64,000 nucleotides of DNA from Microbulbifer sp. VAAF005 (GTDB taxonomy: Bacteria; Pseudomonadota; Gammaproteobacteria; Pseudomonadales; Cellvibrionaceae). Both the position numbers and the translations under genes were made by a program. The notes under the pieces are model-generated. The model was not told where the DNA came from and did not search any database. It was given only the letters and a program-made list of their open reading frames with translations. The stretch spans positions 1,967,001 through 2,031,000 of the forward strand of contig NZ_CP120233.1 in the NCBI RefSeq assembly GCF_030012985.1, written 5' to 3'. Positions 40,941 through 53,800 of the stretch are shown in pieces. Each line of letters begins with the position of its first letter. Positions within the stretch are counted from its first letter, which is position 1.

Positions 40941-41581
40941 TTTATTAGCCGTACGTTTTTTAGACAGCCAGTATTATTTTTATTTAACTAGCGATCACCT
41001 TCACCAACAACCTGCTAAGTAATGAAGTAATCCAAGATCAATAAAGATTGGGGCTTTACCACAATAGAATCCTGTGCGACTTGCACCACTTCATCCTTAC
41101 CCCCGTAAGAATATGACAAGGTAGCACCGACAAAAAACAGTTCGCCGTTATCAGTTTGCCCAGCAGCATTGGCGGTGGGAACAATCAACCAACGAAATTC
41201 CCCGACATTGCTTGCGCTGATCTCTCCATCAGTAACTGTGCCATCCTCTGTCGTTATCAGAGAACCAATATTCTGGGTATCGTCAATACGAATAAAAAAC
41301 TCTGCATCAATGGCAGAACTATCGGAGGTTGCAGTTACCTGATTACCCTCATCATCGGCAAAATCAACCGTGATTGCGATATCCTCAATCGCAAAGGTAT
41401 CCAGGCTATTGGTAATCCGCATAATGGCTTTAAAACCCTGGCGCTCAAGTGTCAGCTCCTGCAATATTTCAATACGCACTTCTGCACAGAGCGACTCTTC
41501 TTGGGCTACTGCAACCAGTGGTGTAGTAAGAGTACAACACCAAACTGCAGCCCATCTCCCCAAACCTTGCAACATACTCAA
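40941..41581 (-). pseudogene. Broken copy of the RTX-type gene 5' end
   Basis: Positions 41018-41581 encode the signal peptide and first ~187 residues of the giant RTX-type protein with only nine amino-acid differences by my count, then hit a stop. The next 66 bases (41006 down to 40941) match a later part of the intact gene (38112 down to 38047) with more differences. So about 646 bases (38113-38758) were lost at an ACAAC microhomology. The remnant could still make a short exported peptide, but I read it as a decayed duplicate. Confidence 0.88.
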
Positions 41582-42150
41582 TATTTCCAGATATCACCTT
41601 AAAATTAAGGTGTTTTTATAAAATCAAAAACCCAAGTCGTTTTCATCAGCCTTACTATAAGAGCGAGCATCTTTATTTATTTTAATAGGTACATCATTAG
41701 CATCCATACTATCTTTAGCATCAGACAACTTATTTACTATATATTCCTTTAACTCCAAAAAATCTGAAGCAAGCATATCTAACTCACCATCCCTAAAGCA
41801 GAGAAAACTATATATTTTTATATCACCATGAGAAGAGTGAAGCACTAGAGCGGGATAATGAGCTTTATAGTTAAAACTGTAATCCAGAATATCATCCCAT
41901 TTACAGCTGGCATCCGAAGTAAAAGGTAGGAAAATACTAGGCACATAAACACCAGCATCATTTGCGATGACTTTACGATTACGTGGACTTACCATCAAAA
42001 AATAGGCAACAGAACCGAAGAAGCACCAGAGTGACAGTACGTTAATGCTTCTTGTTTGATTAAAAGAGTCACCAAGGTACCCAAAACTCCCGAGCACCAT
42101 TACAAAAAAACCAAGCAAGATAAGCTTTATGTAACCCATTGGGATTTTGC
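41007..42150. repeat. Segmental duplication, copy 2
   Basis: The partner of 38759-39912. It holds the truncated RTX-type 5' end and paralog B of the small membrane protein, in the same order and spacing. Confidence 0.92.
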
Positions 42151-42163
42151 AACCTACTATCAC
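41624..42163 (-). CDS. Small membrane protein, paralog B
   Basis: This 179-residue protein differs from paralog A at only eight positions over about 168 residues. The start is GTG at 42163 with AGGA about nine bases upstream. It has the same two N-terminal hydrophobic helices and soluble C-terminal domain. The reading frame is intact although the RTX-type copy beside it is broken, which suggests that the small protein is kept for its own sake. Function unknown; an immunity or membrane-protection role is one possibility given the position downstream of an RHS gene. Confidence 0.68.
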   Translation of the reverse strand: MIVGCKIPMGYIKLILLGFFVMVLGSFGYLGDSFNQTRSINVLSLWCFFGSVAYFLMVSPRNRKVIANDAGVYVPSIFLPFTSDASCKWDDILDYSFNYKAHYPALVLHSSHGDIKIYSFLCFRDGELDMLASDFLELKEYIVNKLSDAKDSMDANDVPIKINKDARSYSKADENDLGF

Positions 42164-42643
42164 TTATAAATCCTAAGTTAAACTTAATAACATTTTGAGC
42201 CGCTCATAACCACACCGTCAAATTACCCATGAGAACAACAATGTGGGTTTACCTTCTTTCCCATCAGGAAACCCTACATTCACCGCCACCCTTGACTTTA
42301 AAACTACTAAGCCTGTAGTTGAAAAAACCCACAGAAACATATACCAGCATGAGCCATATTATTAAATTCAGCTCGATTTCAACCAAAATAGATTTGCAAA
42401 ATATTTAATTATCGTAAAAAAGTTTTGCATACTTTTTAATATAAACAGCCATAAGAGAACCCTAGACCCATCCTGAACGCTCAATGAAGCACATAATCGG
42501 CCTATCAAAGGAGGGTACAAATATCCCATAAAATCCTTGCATCAACCCCAACACACATTAAAAGACGTATAAATCACGACAACATGTGGAGCATAGCTTT
42601 TCTGGATTCAGCCTAAACCCCATATAAAATACTACAACAGTAA
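42164..42643. other. 480-base AT-rich gap without a convincing gene
   Basis: This separates the small exported TPR-like gene from paralog B. No significant frame, hairpin or recognisable element stands out. It may contain decayed RHS-tip or immunity-gene sequence and the promoter for the duplicated unit. Confidence 0.45.
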
Positions 42644-43168
42644 TTACTCCAAACTCTTCAATAATTTTTTTGCTTTCTCTAAAGCAGGAAAGAAAACTAC
42701 TCGCCCACCACTTTTTGCATCAAGATCTTTTTCAACAATAGAAATCCCCCGCTTTAAGAAAATTATCGCAGACTCTCTATCCCCACACCCCATCAAAATT
42801 TTAGCTCCATCAGTATATAACGACATACCATCACGCCTAACATCTACTGCCGATCTAATAGCTGAACTTACTCTTGAACACCGTTTTGTATTAGCATAAA
42901 TTTCGGCCAGAATTATGTACATATCCGCATCATCGCCTTCCAACTCTAGATATCGATTAACATCTCTCTCTGCGAGATGGTAATCTTTATCACCAATAAG
43001 ACATATAATACGTTCATCTAAAAGATGCTCCTCTCCGAAACCAATTTTTTCATCTAAATCATTTAACTTCTCCGCTGTACAACCAGCGTAAGGAAGGTCA
43101 GCACTTGCCTCTTCGAAACAACAAAAAATCACAAAGAATATTAACAACAAAGCAGATTTAATCATCAA
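42644..43168 (-). CDS. Small exported TPR-like protein overlapping the RHS gene
   Basis: This 174-residue protein has a signal peptide (hydrophobic residues 4-17, probably cleaved near A-S-A-D) and several Cys in the mature part. Its helical repeats read like tetratricopeptide repeats (Y-H-L-A-E-R-D-V-N-R-Y-L-E-L-E-G, M-Y-I-I-L-A-E-I-Y-A-N-T, A-I-I-F-L-K-R-G-I). The ATG overlaps the RHS stop codon by four bases (ATGA), so the two are translationally coupled. Toxin-immunity pairs commonly show this arrangement, so it is a candidate immunity or chaperone partner for the RHS tip. This is inference; no specific family is recognised. Confidence 0.7.
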   Translation of the reverse strand: MMIKSALLLIFFVIFCCFEEASADLPYAGCTAEKLNDLDEKIGFGEEHLLDERIICLIGDKDYHLAERDVNRYLELEGDDADMYIILAEIYANTKRCSRVSSAIRSAVDVRRDGMSLYTDGAKILMGCGDRESAIIFLKRGISIVEKDLDAKSGGRVVFFPALEKAKKLLKSLE

Positions 43169-46100
43169 ATTTTACCTTTAAATACCTTGCATGCAGGCCG
43201 CGGTCCAGACTCAACAAAATTTCCAGTTTCATAAGGATACTCAATAGGACACATTATATTATCTTGGATAGGTTCCATTGAGGGAGAGGGCTCTAGTAAG
43301 CGAGGTGAGTGCATACAGCCCTTCTTATCAACACTATAAGAAACTGAAAAGTTAAGTGGTGCATGGCACATGCTATTAACACCTTCTCGCTTGTTTCGAG
43401 CCCTTTCTTTTATCTCCTCAATAATTAACTGCAAATCCATTAGAGCTCTTTCCCTACAAACTGCAGATCCAACTTTATTTAAAAAGTCTAACGCCCCTGC
43501 CAAATTTGCCATACTCCCATTGACATTATTATTGTTAATCATATTATTTCCAGGAGTAGGCTTCCATGTAGCATAATTCTGATAAAACTTCACTCTCTCC
43601 CGAGAATAATTATATCTAGTTTTTGGCGTGATTGGACGCCCTGTTTTTTTACTCCTAGTCAATCCAGCTCTAGACAAGTTCGTTGACGTCTCAAGCCCAT
43701 ATGGATCAACCCAAAATGTAGGGGAGCTTTCCGCATAAATGTAGGTATTAATGCCTGCAGACAAACCTAAGGGGTCAGACTGAAGATACCTGCCAGTTGA
43801 AGGATCATAGTCTCGATGAAAATTATGCAACAATCCAGATTCAACATCAAAATACTGACCAGGAAACCTTAAATTATTTTCCTTGCTTTCCTTATCAATA
43901 TAAGCTTGACCAAAAATATCATATTCAGCACTCCAAACTAATTTACCGCCACTATCAAACAACCTCTTTGGAGCACCTAAAATTGAATTTTGGTAATAAT
44001 ATACGTCACCACCTCCATCTCTTATAAAAATGGGATCAGCCATCCAGATAGAATTGGGCTTAAACATATACTCACTTATCAGATGGCCATTCTCATCATA
44101 TTCAGCTTGAAGCCCCTCTTCTCCCCAAAGAAAATATACTGATTTATCTGTGGATTTTTTTACTCTCTGCCCATAAGGGTTATACTGATAAGAACCAACT
44201 GACACTCCATCTTTTTCAACATTAATAAGACGCTCTTCATAGTTATAAGAGTAATCCCAAGTAATGCCGCCCCTTACTTTCTGTACTGTATGACCATTAT
44301 CATTGTATTTAAAGCTGGCACTAACATCACCACTTATAGCTTTCAATTGGTTATGCGTATTATAATTACTTTGTGATTCTAAGCTGTCAAACTTATCACT
44401 TACACTCCACTTATGATTAATACGATTTCCTGTACCATCATAGATAAAATTTTCATTATTAGCAGAACTACCTAACGGATAATCTACTTTAGTCAGGCGA
44501 TACAACAGATCATAATCAAAAACATAGTCACCGTGTTCCGTAGTAATCTTCCTAAGATTACTCTCTAGATCATATTCATAAATAGCTCTCGCTTGATTGT
44601 TCTCTGCGCCATCCAATAAAATACTTTCTTTAAGGCGCAAAAAATCGTCATAAGTCAAGGTTATTTTGTTGCCACCAGGAAAGAGTAGAGTCTGCGGAGC
44701 GAGCCAATGAAAGTCCGCCCAAACCAACTGACCTTCACCAGGAACATGAACCGCTGCGATTTGATTATTATTATTGTAATAATAAGTATACGTAATACCT
44801 TCCGGGTTACTATATGTCTTTTTTAAACCATTGCTATAGTAGGTGTAGCTGTAACTTTTTGAGAATGCAACTGATTCAGCCTGATCACCCTCACCATAAT
44901 AGTCTACCTTGACCTTTGCAAGCCGATTCAAATCATCATAGATATAGGTTTCACCATGACGGACAATATCAGGAGTAACATTTTCCGTATCGCCACCTGG
45001 ATATTGAAGGTAACCAGTATATTGAGCTTTATCATTATAAAAATAATCCACGACCTTAACAGGCTGCTCACTATCTCTACTTGAGAATAACCTAAGTCGG
45101 ACCAACCTATTTGCATCATCATAATCAAATACCTGTTTTTCTTGTTGAGGACTTATTATCGTAGTGAGATTTCCTTCGCCGTCGTAAAAGTAATTTCTTT
45201 TTTTATCGGACCCAATAAACTCCTGTTTAACTTCCGATTTTAACCAATTATTTTTATCATAGGCATAAAATGTTAAACGACCTTCAGGGTCTTCCACCTG
45301 TATCAAATTATTGCGAGCATCGTAAATAAATTTGGTTGTATTACCACCATTAACAGGATCAATAATAGCGATTATACGATTCAAGTTATCATATTCATAC
45401 TTTGTGGTATTTTTGTTCGCATCGGTATCACTATTAAGGTTGTTCGAAGAATCATAACCATAGGTACGAAGGTATTGAAGGTTATTCGCCTCCTGTTTGC
45501 TACCCACAATTCTATTGCGCTTATCATAGCTTAACACTTCCGTATAGGTAGGGTAACTTATCTTAGTTAGCAATTGTTGCTGATAACTATATTCTATTCT
45601 ATTTTGCTCTCCGTCAACGGCTACCCTAAAGTTACCTTGTTCATCATATTCGAGTTCCATTGATGAACCTTGTGAATCAGTTATGGTGATCAGTCGATTT
45701 CCCTTGTCATAAACAAGAGCCAACTTACCACCAATATCATTTAATACTGCTAATGGTAAACCAGAAGCATTATTTGTTACATGTAAACTATTTCCACTAG
45801 CATCTATAACTTTAATTAAATCACCTGCCGGATCATATTTGTAGCGATAACCTTGACCGTAAGGATTAAGATCTTCGAGTAAGTTTCCTACTGAATCATA
45901 CTCTCGACTCCATAGTTTCTGATGATCATCCACAATAATTTTAGTATTTCCATTAATATCATAATCCCGATATTCAGTGCTATAGTCTTCCGGATCAGTA
46001 ACCTTGATAACATTACCATAGCCATCATAACCCCAAGTGGTAGTAGCCAAGGCAGTATTACCTGCTACAGATTCTCCTGTAGTCTCAGTAATCATCTGGC

Positions 46101-47741
46101 CATACTCATCGTAGGTATAGCGGGTTGTGCGCTGATCGGGAGTTCCCAACGCTTCGGTTAGCGTTAGTAAATTACCCTGCTCATCATATTCATATTCAGT
46201 AATAACTCCTCGCTCATCCCGCTCTCTGAGGGGCAAGGTTAATTCGGTATTCCAATCGGTAGTGGTATAACTGCCATCGGCAAATTCAGTACGGGTGATA
46301 TTACGAAAGGTATCGTAATAGTATTTGGTTTCCAGACCACGGGCATCTGTAGTGGTACTACTGATTAGCCTAACTGGCTCCAAACTAAAACTAGTATAGC
46401 CAATGCTATTTCCCGTTCCCCGTCCCGATCCACTGCTGGAAACTCGAAACTGATCGGCAAAATCGGACGCTGTATTATCTTCCGAATACTCATAGGTAAT
46501 CTCGTACTGAAGCTCTCCACCGATAGTTTCCTTAATTGGCATACCGGAAGCGTCATACCAAGTCTCAGTTACAACACCAGAAGTATCTCGCTGGGTGAGT
46601 TTATAAGTTTCATTTGCGCTGCTATAGCTATGGCTATAGCTGGTACCTACTCCGTCAGCATTGGCGTAACCACTAATATCACCGTCAGAGTTGGTGGAGT
46701 ATGTAGTGACGCGCCCATTAGGATCAGTAATACTATTTAAGGTCCGCTCACCGCTAGACAAGGTTCTATACTGTATTGTCCAGTCGTAACCTCGCATGTC
46801 GGTAACAGCGATCAATTGTCGATAATTTAGAGGGTCACTGCTATCTTCACCGTAGTGATAAGTTATTATCCGGCCAGAATAATCCTCTAACTTTTCCAGT
46901 AGGAAGGTAGAGACTAGTTCCCCGTCAATCTCGTCTTTCAGTTCTTGCCAATGGTAGGTAATAACAGTATTACCATGATGATCTTTGACATATTTAACCC
47001 GATCCTCAACGTAATCGAGAGTAACCCGTACCTTATTTTTATCTTGGTAATATTTAAGTTTTCCTTGCTCATAATAAATCAGGTTGCCTTGCTTATCAGT
47101 CCAAGTGTAATTGCTGTCACTTTTCTTCAAAGTTAACCGCAACATAGAGTGATATTCATCTTCTTCTGGCTTAGGGCAACTCACAGAGCCAGAAAATTCA
47201 TAGGGGCGATACGATTGACCATTTCGGAATAGAAAGTACTCATAGGGCAACTTACAACTCTCCCCCGGGACGATACCAGTGCGCCCCGCCAGTCCGAAGC
47301 GCCCGCCACCGCCGCCACTCCCCACTCTAAAACGACCTTTTCCCAGGGCGCGCAAGGCGCCTACACGGATTTCGTTTTCTACTTCCTCTAGCTCTTCCTG
47401 CTCCTCACCGTCAAGCTGAGCTTTATATTCATCATAGGTAAGAATTGGATTCCATCTGCTGTTCCACTCCCAGCCGTTACGGGTCCAGCGGCGGGTCATA
47501 CGGACATCCCCCCTAAGACCTTTACCCTCATATCCTCAAAGTCTTCGCGATTGCCGGAGCTCACTGCACGCGGCGATGCACGATCACTACTAATACCAGG
47601 TTTTGCCCATGCTCCAGGTACAGTAACTAAAGTACATAGAGATAATGACAGCCCCAAGCAAATAGTACCTACTAGGCTTTTACTTTTTCCCCACAAATTT
47701 TCCGTTAATCCCTGGGTAGGTTCCCCGGTAAAAAACTGCAT
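43165..47741 (-). CDS. Exported RHS/YD-repeat protein with variable C-terminal tip (one frameshift)
   Basis: After repair this is a protein of about 1525 residues. An extended signal peptide (M-Q-F-F-T-G, hydrophobic core, probable cleavage at A-W-A) leads to an N-terminal domain, then dozens of YD repeats (Y-D-x-x-G-N-L) forming the RHS shell. The conserved core end is R-D-Y-D-P-S-T-G-R-Y-L-Q-S-D-P-L-G-L and D-P-Y-G-L. A C-terminal tip of about 175 residues with five Cys has no domain I recognise. The frame breaks at the C6 run 47508-47513; one more base gives V-K-V-L-G-G-D-V-R-M-T-R-R-W. Without repair the signal peptide would be an 81-residue separate protein. The tip is the likely effector. 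AGGA lies about nine bases before the ATG. Confidence 0.88.
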
Positions 47742-47851
47742 GACGATTTCCTGGTCTTAAAATAGGCAGGTGCAAAACACCGGCCAAAACTCAATTCTTT
47801 GTTTTTTATCAGCGGCCTCCCTAATTTTTTACTAGGAAAGCCTTAGTGCAA

Positions 47852-50800
47852 TTATTGCGGGCTGCCGTTGTCCTTATTACAGTCATCGCAAGCCGGGTCT
47901 GGCGCACAGCGTAAGGTTTCATCATCACTGATTGATGAGTAACCACCTCCATAGCTAGTGCCGCCTCTACCACCACCTACGCTTCCTCCATAGTAATAGC
48001 TACTACCACTACCACCACCACTGCCGCCACCGCATGAGCCGTAAGAAGCAGTGCTCCAGTGCGTGGACGTCCCGCCGGGCACGTTCTGCCCATTGGCACA
48101 CTGGCTTGAATACCCAACTTGATATTGGAATTGATAAGTACCACAACCGGCGCCACTGGCATCCCCCTCTTCTGAAGGATTAAAGTCACGCAGCGCGGTG
48201 ATCCGGTAAGGGATATAAACTACTTCTCCTGCTTCGAGAATTTCCGGTACATCGGCGAGGAATTCGAAGGAAACCACATCATTACCACTGGGTAGGTTGC
48301 TACTCATCGATTCCGCTTTAATCAGGCCGTAGTTAGTGAGACTCAACTCCCCGCTAAATACATCGCCTTTTTGCATATCCGGCAGAGTCACACTGATGGG
48401 ATCAAGCATAACTACGGCTACGGGGACCTGGGTTTCAAAGGTAGCTTCCAAGGTAATCTCGTAGCGGTCTTCCAGGTTAATTTCATTCACCTGCCATTCC
48501 ACGCTAACGATTTGATTCATCAGGAAAATATCTTCCGCAACTGTGACCCCGGGTTTAATCCAGAGTCGACCGGATACACTTTCATGATCAAAGGCAGTGA
48601 CACGATAGGCATAACGACCTGCAGGCAGGTCTTGCAAGAAAGCTTCACCGTTGGCATCACTATTGATAGTGCGGGTTTCAGATAGTACCTGCTCGTTTTG
48701 CAGCTCGATCTTGGCACCAGTCAAACCTGGGATGAGCGTATTATTTTCATCCAGGGTTGCCGTGTAGATATCACTGATATGGAAGAACGCATTGCCGATT
48801 TCCGATGTCACTACAGCCACAAACAACTGCAAGGTGAAGCTATAACCACCATCCCCTTCAACTACCAGGCGATATTCATAATTTCCCTGAGGCACAGTAT
48901 TATCTGGGCTGAATGCGATATTGATATCGCGGCCTTCACCAATTTCCAAATCCCCCAGTGCGGCCGTACCCTCAACTCTTACCCATGTAGGTGCCGGATT
49001 ACCTTCGCCATCTACTAAACTCAGGGTGGTATTGCGCAGCGTATCGAACCCTGTGTTTTTCAACTCGATGGTTTCTGTCGTAGTTCCCCCCAAGGCAACA
49101 CCGCTGTCCACATAAGAGGGAGCGAAATTTATAGCAGGGCGGCTCTCCGCCAAGTTGTATTCCAGGGATACATTTTCCAGGGACTGCTCAATACCATTTA
49201 CTGATGCCAACACCTGAAAATATAGGTAGCCCTGGTCCGGGGCCAGGTTATCACCAGAGAGCGAAAGATTTATAACTCCTTTCTCCTGCTCCGCCAGCTC
49301 AATGACAGACCCCAAGTCCAGATGCAAGCCACTGGGAATTTGTATTTGCTCTTCACCCGGTGCAGCCACCGATACCAGACGCACATCACTCAGCGCTGTA
49401 CCGTGGCCAGCCGTCACTGTAATCGGCATTTCCTGGGTGTAGTTACGTGGAATATTTACGCTCAGTTGCCCAGGCGTTACTGAAGAAGTTAGTACTGCAA
49501 ACTCACCTTGAACAGGACGAGAGAGACTGTCCGGATGGATAACGGAGACCTGCCAGTTACCGCTTTGTCCTTGCGGATCAAACTGGTAAGAGAAATTACC
49601 AGTAGCATCGGTAATAACTGAAGCACTGCGCTCAAAGCCACGCAATTCCATAACCAAAGACAAAGGCACATTACTCAGGGCAGCGTCACTATCGCGGTCG
49701 AGGGCTCGCCCGGTAATAGTGATAACTTCCTCGGTCCCATAAACTTGCTGCGGAGCTACAGTATCCAACTCACCATAGTAAGCAGTTTCCTGAAGTGAAG
49801 CCTGGACGCGAGTGCCATTACCTTGAATTGCCACCTGGGTATCTTTTCCAGTGTGGTAACGGAACTGGTCAATTTCTAAAGCGATTATGACATCATCCGG
49901 TGCAGCTGCAGGGATAGCCACTTCAATCCAGTCAGAAACAAAAGCCTTACCTGGTTGAACACGTGCCACGGTTTCACCAGTGGCTACCGTAATCACATCA
50001 CCGGTGAATTGCTGTACCGATTGAAGTGCAAGCAGGTTGCTATCCGTGTCTTCAATTCGTACACGTACTTCATCAGAAGTCACACTGCCGTTACTGCGTG
50101 CCACCAGCACCTCAGTTTCTACTGCCGATGTGTTTTCCAGAGTAAAGCGGACTTTCCCAACACCACCGCGATAGAGAGTGTCGGTTTCCAGATCCAAGCG
50201 CAACGCCGCATCCCCAACGAGAACCTGATCGGCGGTATTAATAAATATCGTCTCTCCTGGAAGCGGGGATTGTTCCAGACGCAATTGAATATCACTGAGA
50301 GTATCCAACTTGTCGTAACCACCGACAATTATAGGAATTTCTACCAGCCCACCTGCAGCCACACTAAAGGCTACAGACTGGTGCTCTCGGACCGTTCCAT
50401 TATCATTAACAGTCGCAAAGAGTTTGACACCGTTAATATCGCCACTACCGCGATTTTGTACGCGGAAACGCACCTCATTCATCACACCGCGCTTAATGGC
50501 TGACTCACCTTCCTGCGATTCCACCACTTCCACTGAGAGTGCCGGTAATAACAAGCTGTGGCCAATACTTGTAGCTCCCAGGCTATCTTCAGCCACTACG
50601 GTGTAGCGTCGTTCAGCATTTACACCCTGCTCCGCCGCACTGAAGTCACTATCTACAAAACTCGTAGGATTGCCACTATGGGAAATTAATCCACTGGTGA
50701 TTTCCTGCAGACTTCCCTCTTCTCCAACATAAACTCGATAGCCAGAAATTGCGGTACCAGTGTGATTCCACTGCAATTGGGGATTGCCATTGGCGTTTAC

Positions 50801-53800
50801 CTGAATACTCAAGTCGGAGACCGGTAAAAGACCAAAATTGAGATAGGCCGTCACACTGGGAGCAGATTCATTACCCGCCTCATCCAAGGCGGTAATCACA
50901 TAGGCATGCTCACTTTCACTGGGTATATTATCCAAGGCAATGGTATCGGGGATGTCCGTTTGCAGGGGACCTACCGATTGCAGAGTTTCCTGAGTAGCAT
51001 TTTCCCCTTCAGCCAACGCCAATCGATAGAGGTTATAAGTCAGTGTTTCTCCATTTTCGGAGCCACCCTCAATGTCGACACTGGGGGCCTGCCAAGTAGC
51101 AACGATACCTGCCCCATTTAACTCCAGTGCCAGCTCCGTTGGCGCTGCCGGTGGAATGCTATCGGCACCCACTTTGACAGGTACGCTCATTGAACTCACT
51201 GCGATCTGGTCGTTACTACGACGTTCACTGGCAATACCGTAATAGTAGTTACCATCAGTGGGCAGCGTATCCTGAGTACTCGTTTCAGAAAGACGCAAAA
51301 CTTCCGTAAAGTCTGCATCTCCTTCTGCCTTGCGGTACAAAACATAACGAGCATCTTCAACAGAGTCCCACTGTAGCGCTACCTCACCGCCAGGTAATGC
51401 AGTAGCTTGCAAACTCTGCGGAATTTCAAGAGGTGGTAAGTCACCCTGATAAACCTGGAAGTAGTTTGTCACTCGAATTTTATCGCTCTGGTTCTCCAGA
51501 TCATCCTCTGCCAGGAAACTAAAGCGCAGCGTATCTACAGTGGGATTGCCCTCCTCGTCCTGGCCGGCAGAGGCTGGCAGGGTAAAGCTGCCCACCCACA
51601 GTGGCTGTCCTTGAGTAGACTGGGCGTCGCGATTAAGGATAATTCCAGATTCCAATCCGGGCACTACGGTGTTGCCCACCAGTGGTAGCAGCTCAGGCAT
51701 TGCCCCAGCTTTAACTTCATCACTCAGCTGCAATATCACTTCCACTTGCAAACCATCCTGCTCGTGGACTTTTAAGGGCTCTCCAGGATTTAGTGTAAGA
51801 GCAATAACTTCAGGGCCCTCGGCATCAATCAACAGGCTGGTACCCTGTTCAATAACGGTCCCGCGATTACCCACATTATCGTGGGCAGACATTACTGCAT
51901 AAGCAGTACCTGACATCATGCCCGGCTCGATAATAAAGCTACCGGTATATAGAGTGTCATCGCTGTAGTCTTTACTGAGTTCTACTGCGACAGGCACACC
52001 ACCATCTGGCGCCATAGCAAAATAGGGTTGATTGCGTAATGGCTCATCAAATTGCACGGTTACTTCCACCGTACCGGGCCCATGGCGACCACTAGCGCTA
52101 TCCACCAAGCCGTTTGTCTGGTAGCTCACTTGCAGCGCATGGGGGCCTTCACTATCTGCTTTTGCTTCTACCAAACTGGATAGACTGCCCTCAGTAGCCG
52201 CTTCATTAACCGCAGTGATAGCATAAAAGTATTCGCCATCCTCTGTCGGTAAGTCACTGTATTTCAATTCGGCTAATAGCTGTGTATTAATCCGTTCTGC
52301 TTCAAGTACCGAGGTAAATTCAGCATTGGAACGATAAACGTTATAGCCCGCTATTTGGTTATTGCTGTCATCACTGCTTACTGCGTCCCAGGAAAGGGAG
52401 ATCTGGCCCAGCTCTCGCTCTATCACCGTCACGTTACTTGGCGCGTCGGGGATGTCGGTATCCAGGTTAACTTTACGCACATCACTTTGGGCACCATACC
52501 CTCCACGACCTGGGTATTCAGCCGCTACCGTAATTGAGTTTTCACCTTCTTGCAGAGAAACATCTACCTGGAAGTTGCCGTAATTATCGACAGTATCGGA
52601 ATTACCGGTAGGTACACCCTCAAGATAAACCTGAACTTGGGTTTGTTTTTCAGCAGTACCATAAATTGTTACCTGCTCGCTGTTAGTTAACCAGCCTTCA
52701 GATGGACTAGTAATTTGCGGGGCAGTAGGTGCAGCCAGGGCCACACTAAATTGATACTGCTCAATTATTACATTTTCCCAAATATCATAAATCTTTACGG
52801 TTAACCCATGATCACCATCAGCTAAATTAAGCAGCGCAATATCATGGGTGAAGACATTGGTTATGGCTGTGTACTCTGTCCCTTCCAACTTGCCATCCAA
52901 GTAGAACTCAACACGGGCAACTCCAGAATCGTCAGTTGCCGTGATTTTAAAATTACCATCCTGCGATAATTCCGGTGCAGCGTTTAGATCCAAAACCTGA
53001 CCACCCTGCTGGTACTCCGCAACACTAATTACTGGTCCGTCGGTATCTGCTACGGGGGTTACCGCAACCGGTGTCACCAGTTGTTCAGAGCCATTGGAAT
53101 TATTCACCGATACCACTGCCACATAATAGGTCTTGTCATTTTCCAAACCAGCCATAGACCAGCTGTGCTCAGTATCAGATTCACTCCCTTTACTGCGCAG
53201 TGATTGATAATGCAAACCCGAAATACTACTGAAAGTATTTTCTTCTACATATACAGCATAATTTTTTAAAAGCGAATATGGGGAAACACTGGACCACTGA
53301 AGATCAATTCGGTTGCTCTTCGCCTCAACAGTGACCGATGACGGATTAGGCAATAGGGTAGTACCGGAATCGGTAATACCGCTGGAGGTGTTACCATCAT
53401 TATCGTAAACGTAAACACGTAACGGATATGAAGTAGCCGCACTTAAACCAGTAACTTGATATTGAACCAGTGCCTGGGGATCAGCCAAAGACGACAGTGG
53501 AATATCATCCACTCGATCACTCTCAGTAAATGCCACACGGTAGCCCGCCAAATCTTCGGCAGAATTAGCAGAAGAATTCCAGCTCAGCATCAGGTTATCT
53601 GCACCTGGTGTCACAACTAAATTAGTAATTTCATCTGGAGCAACGGTATCTACCGGTGTCACTGCAATAGAACTTACCGATGGATTAAATAATCCCTGGG
53701 AATCATAAGCCACAACAGCAAAATGCATCGCCGTTCCGCGTGGCAACCCCTCAACCCGATACAACTTAGATCCCTGCGCTACCGTAGCTACCGGGGTTTT

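Noticed and set aside
42164..42643. Possible integron attC or mobile-element remnant in the AT-rich gap
   Set aside because: No paired core sites, no integrase, no terminal repeats and no target duplication were seen.
43165..47499. RHS frame starting at 47499 as a separate cytoplasmic protein after an 81-residue exported protein
   Set aside because: One base in the C6 run at 47508-47513 joins them into a normal RHS N-terminus with signal peptide.
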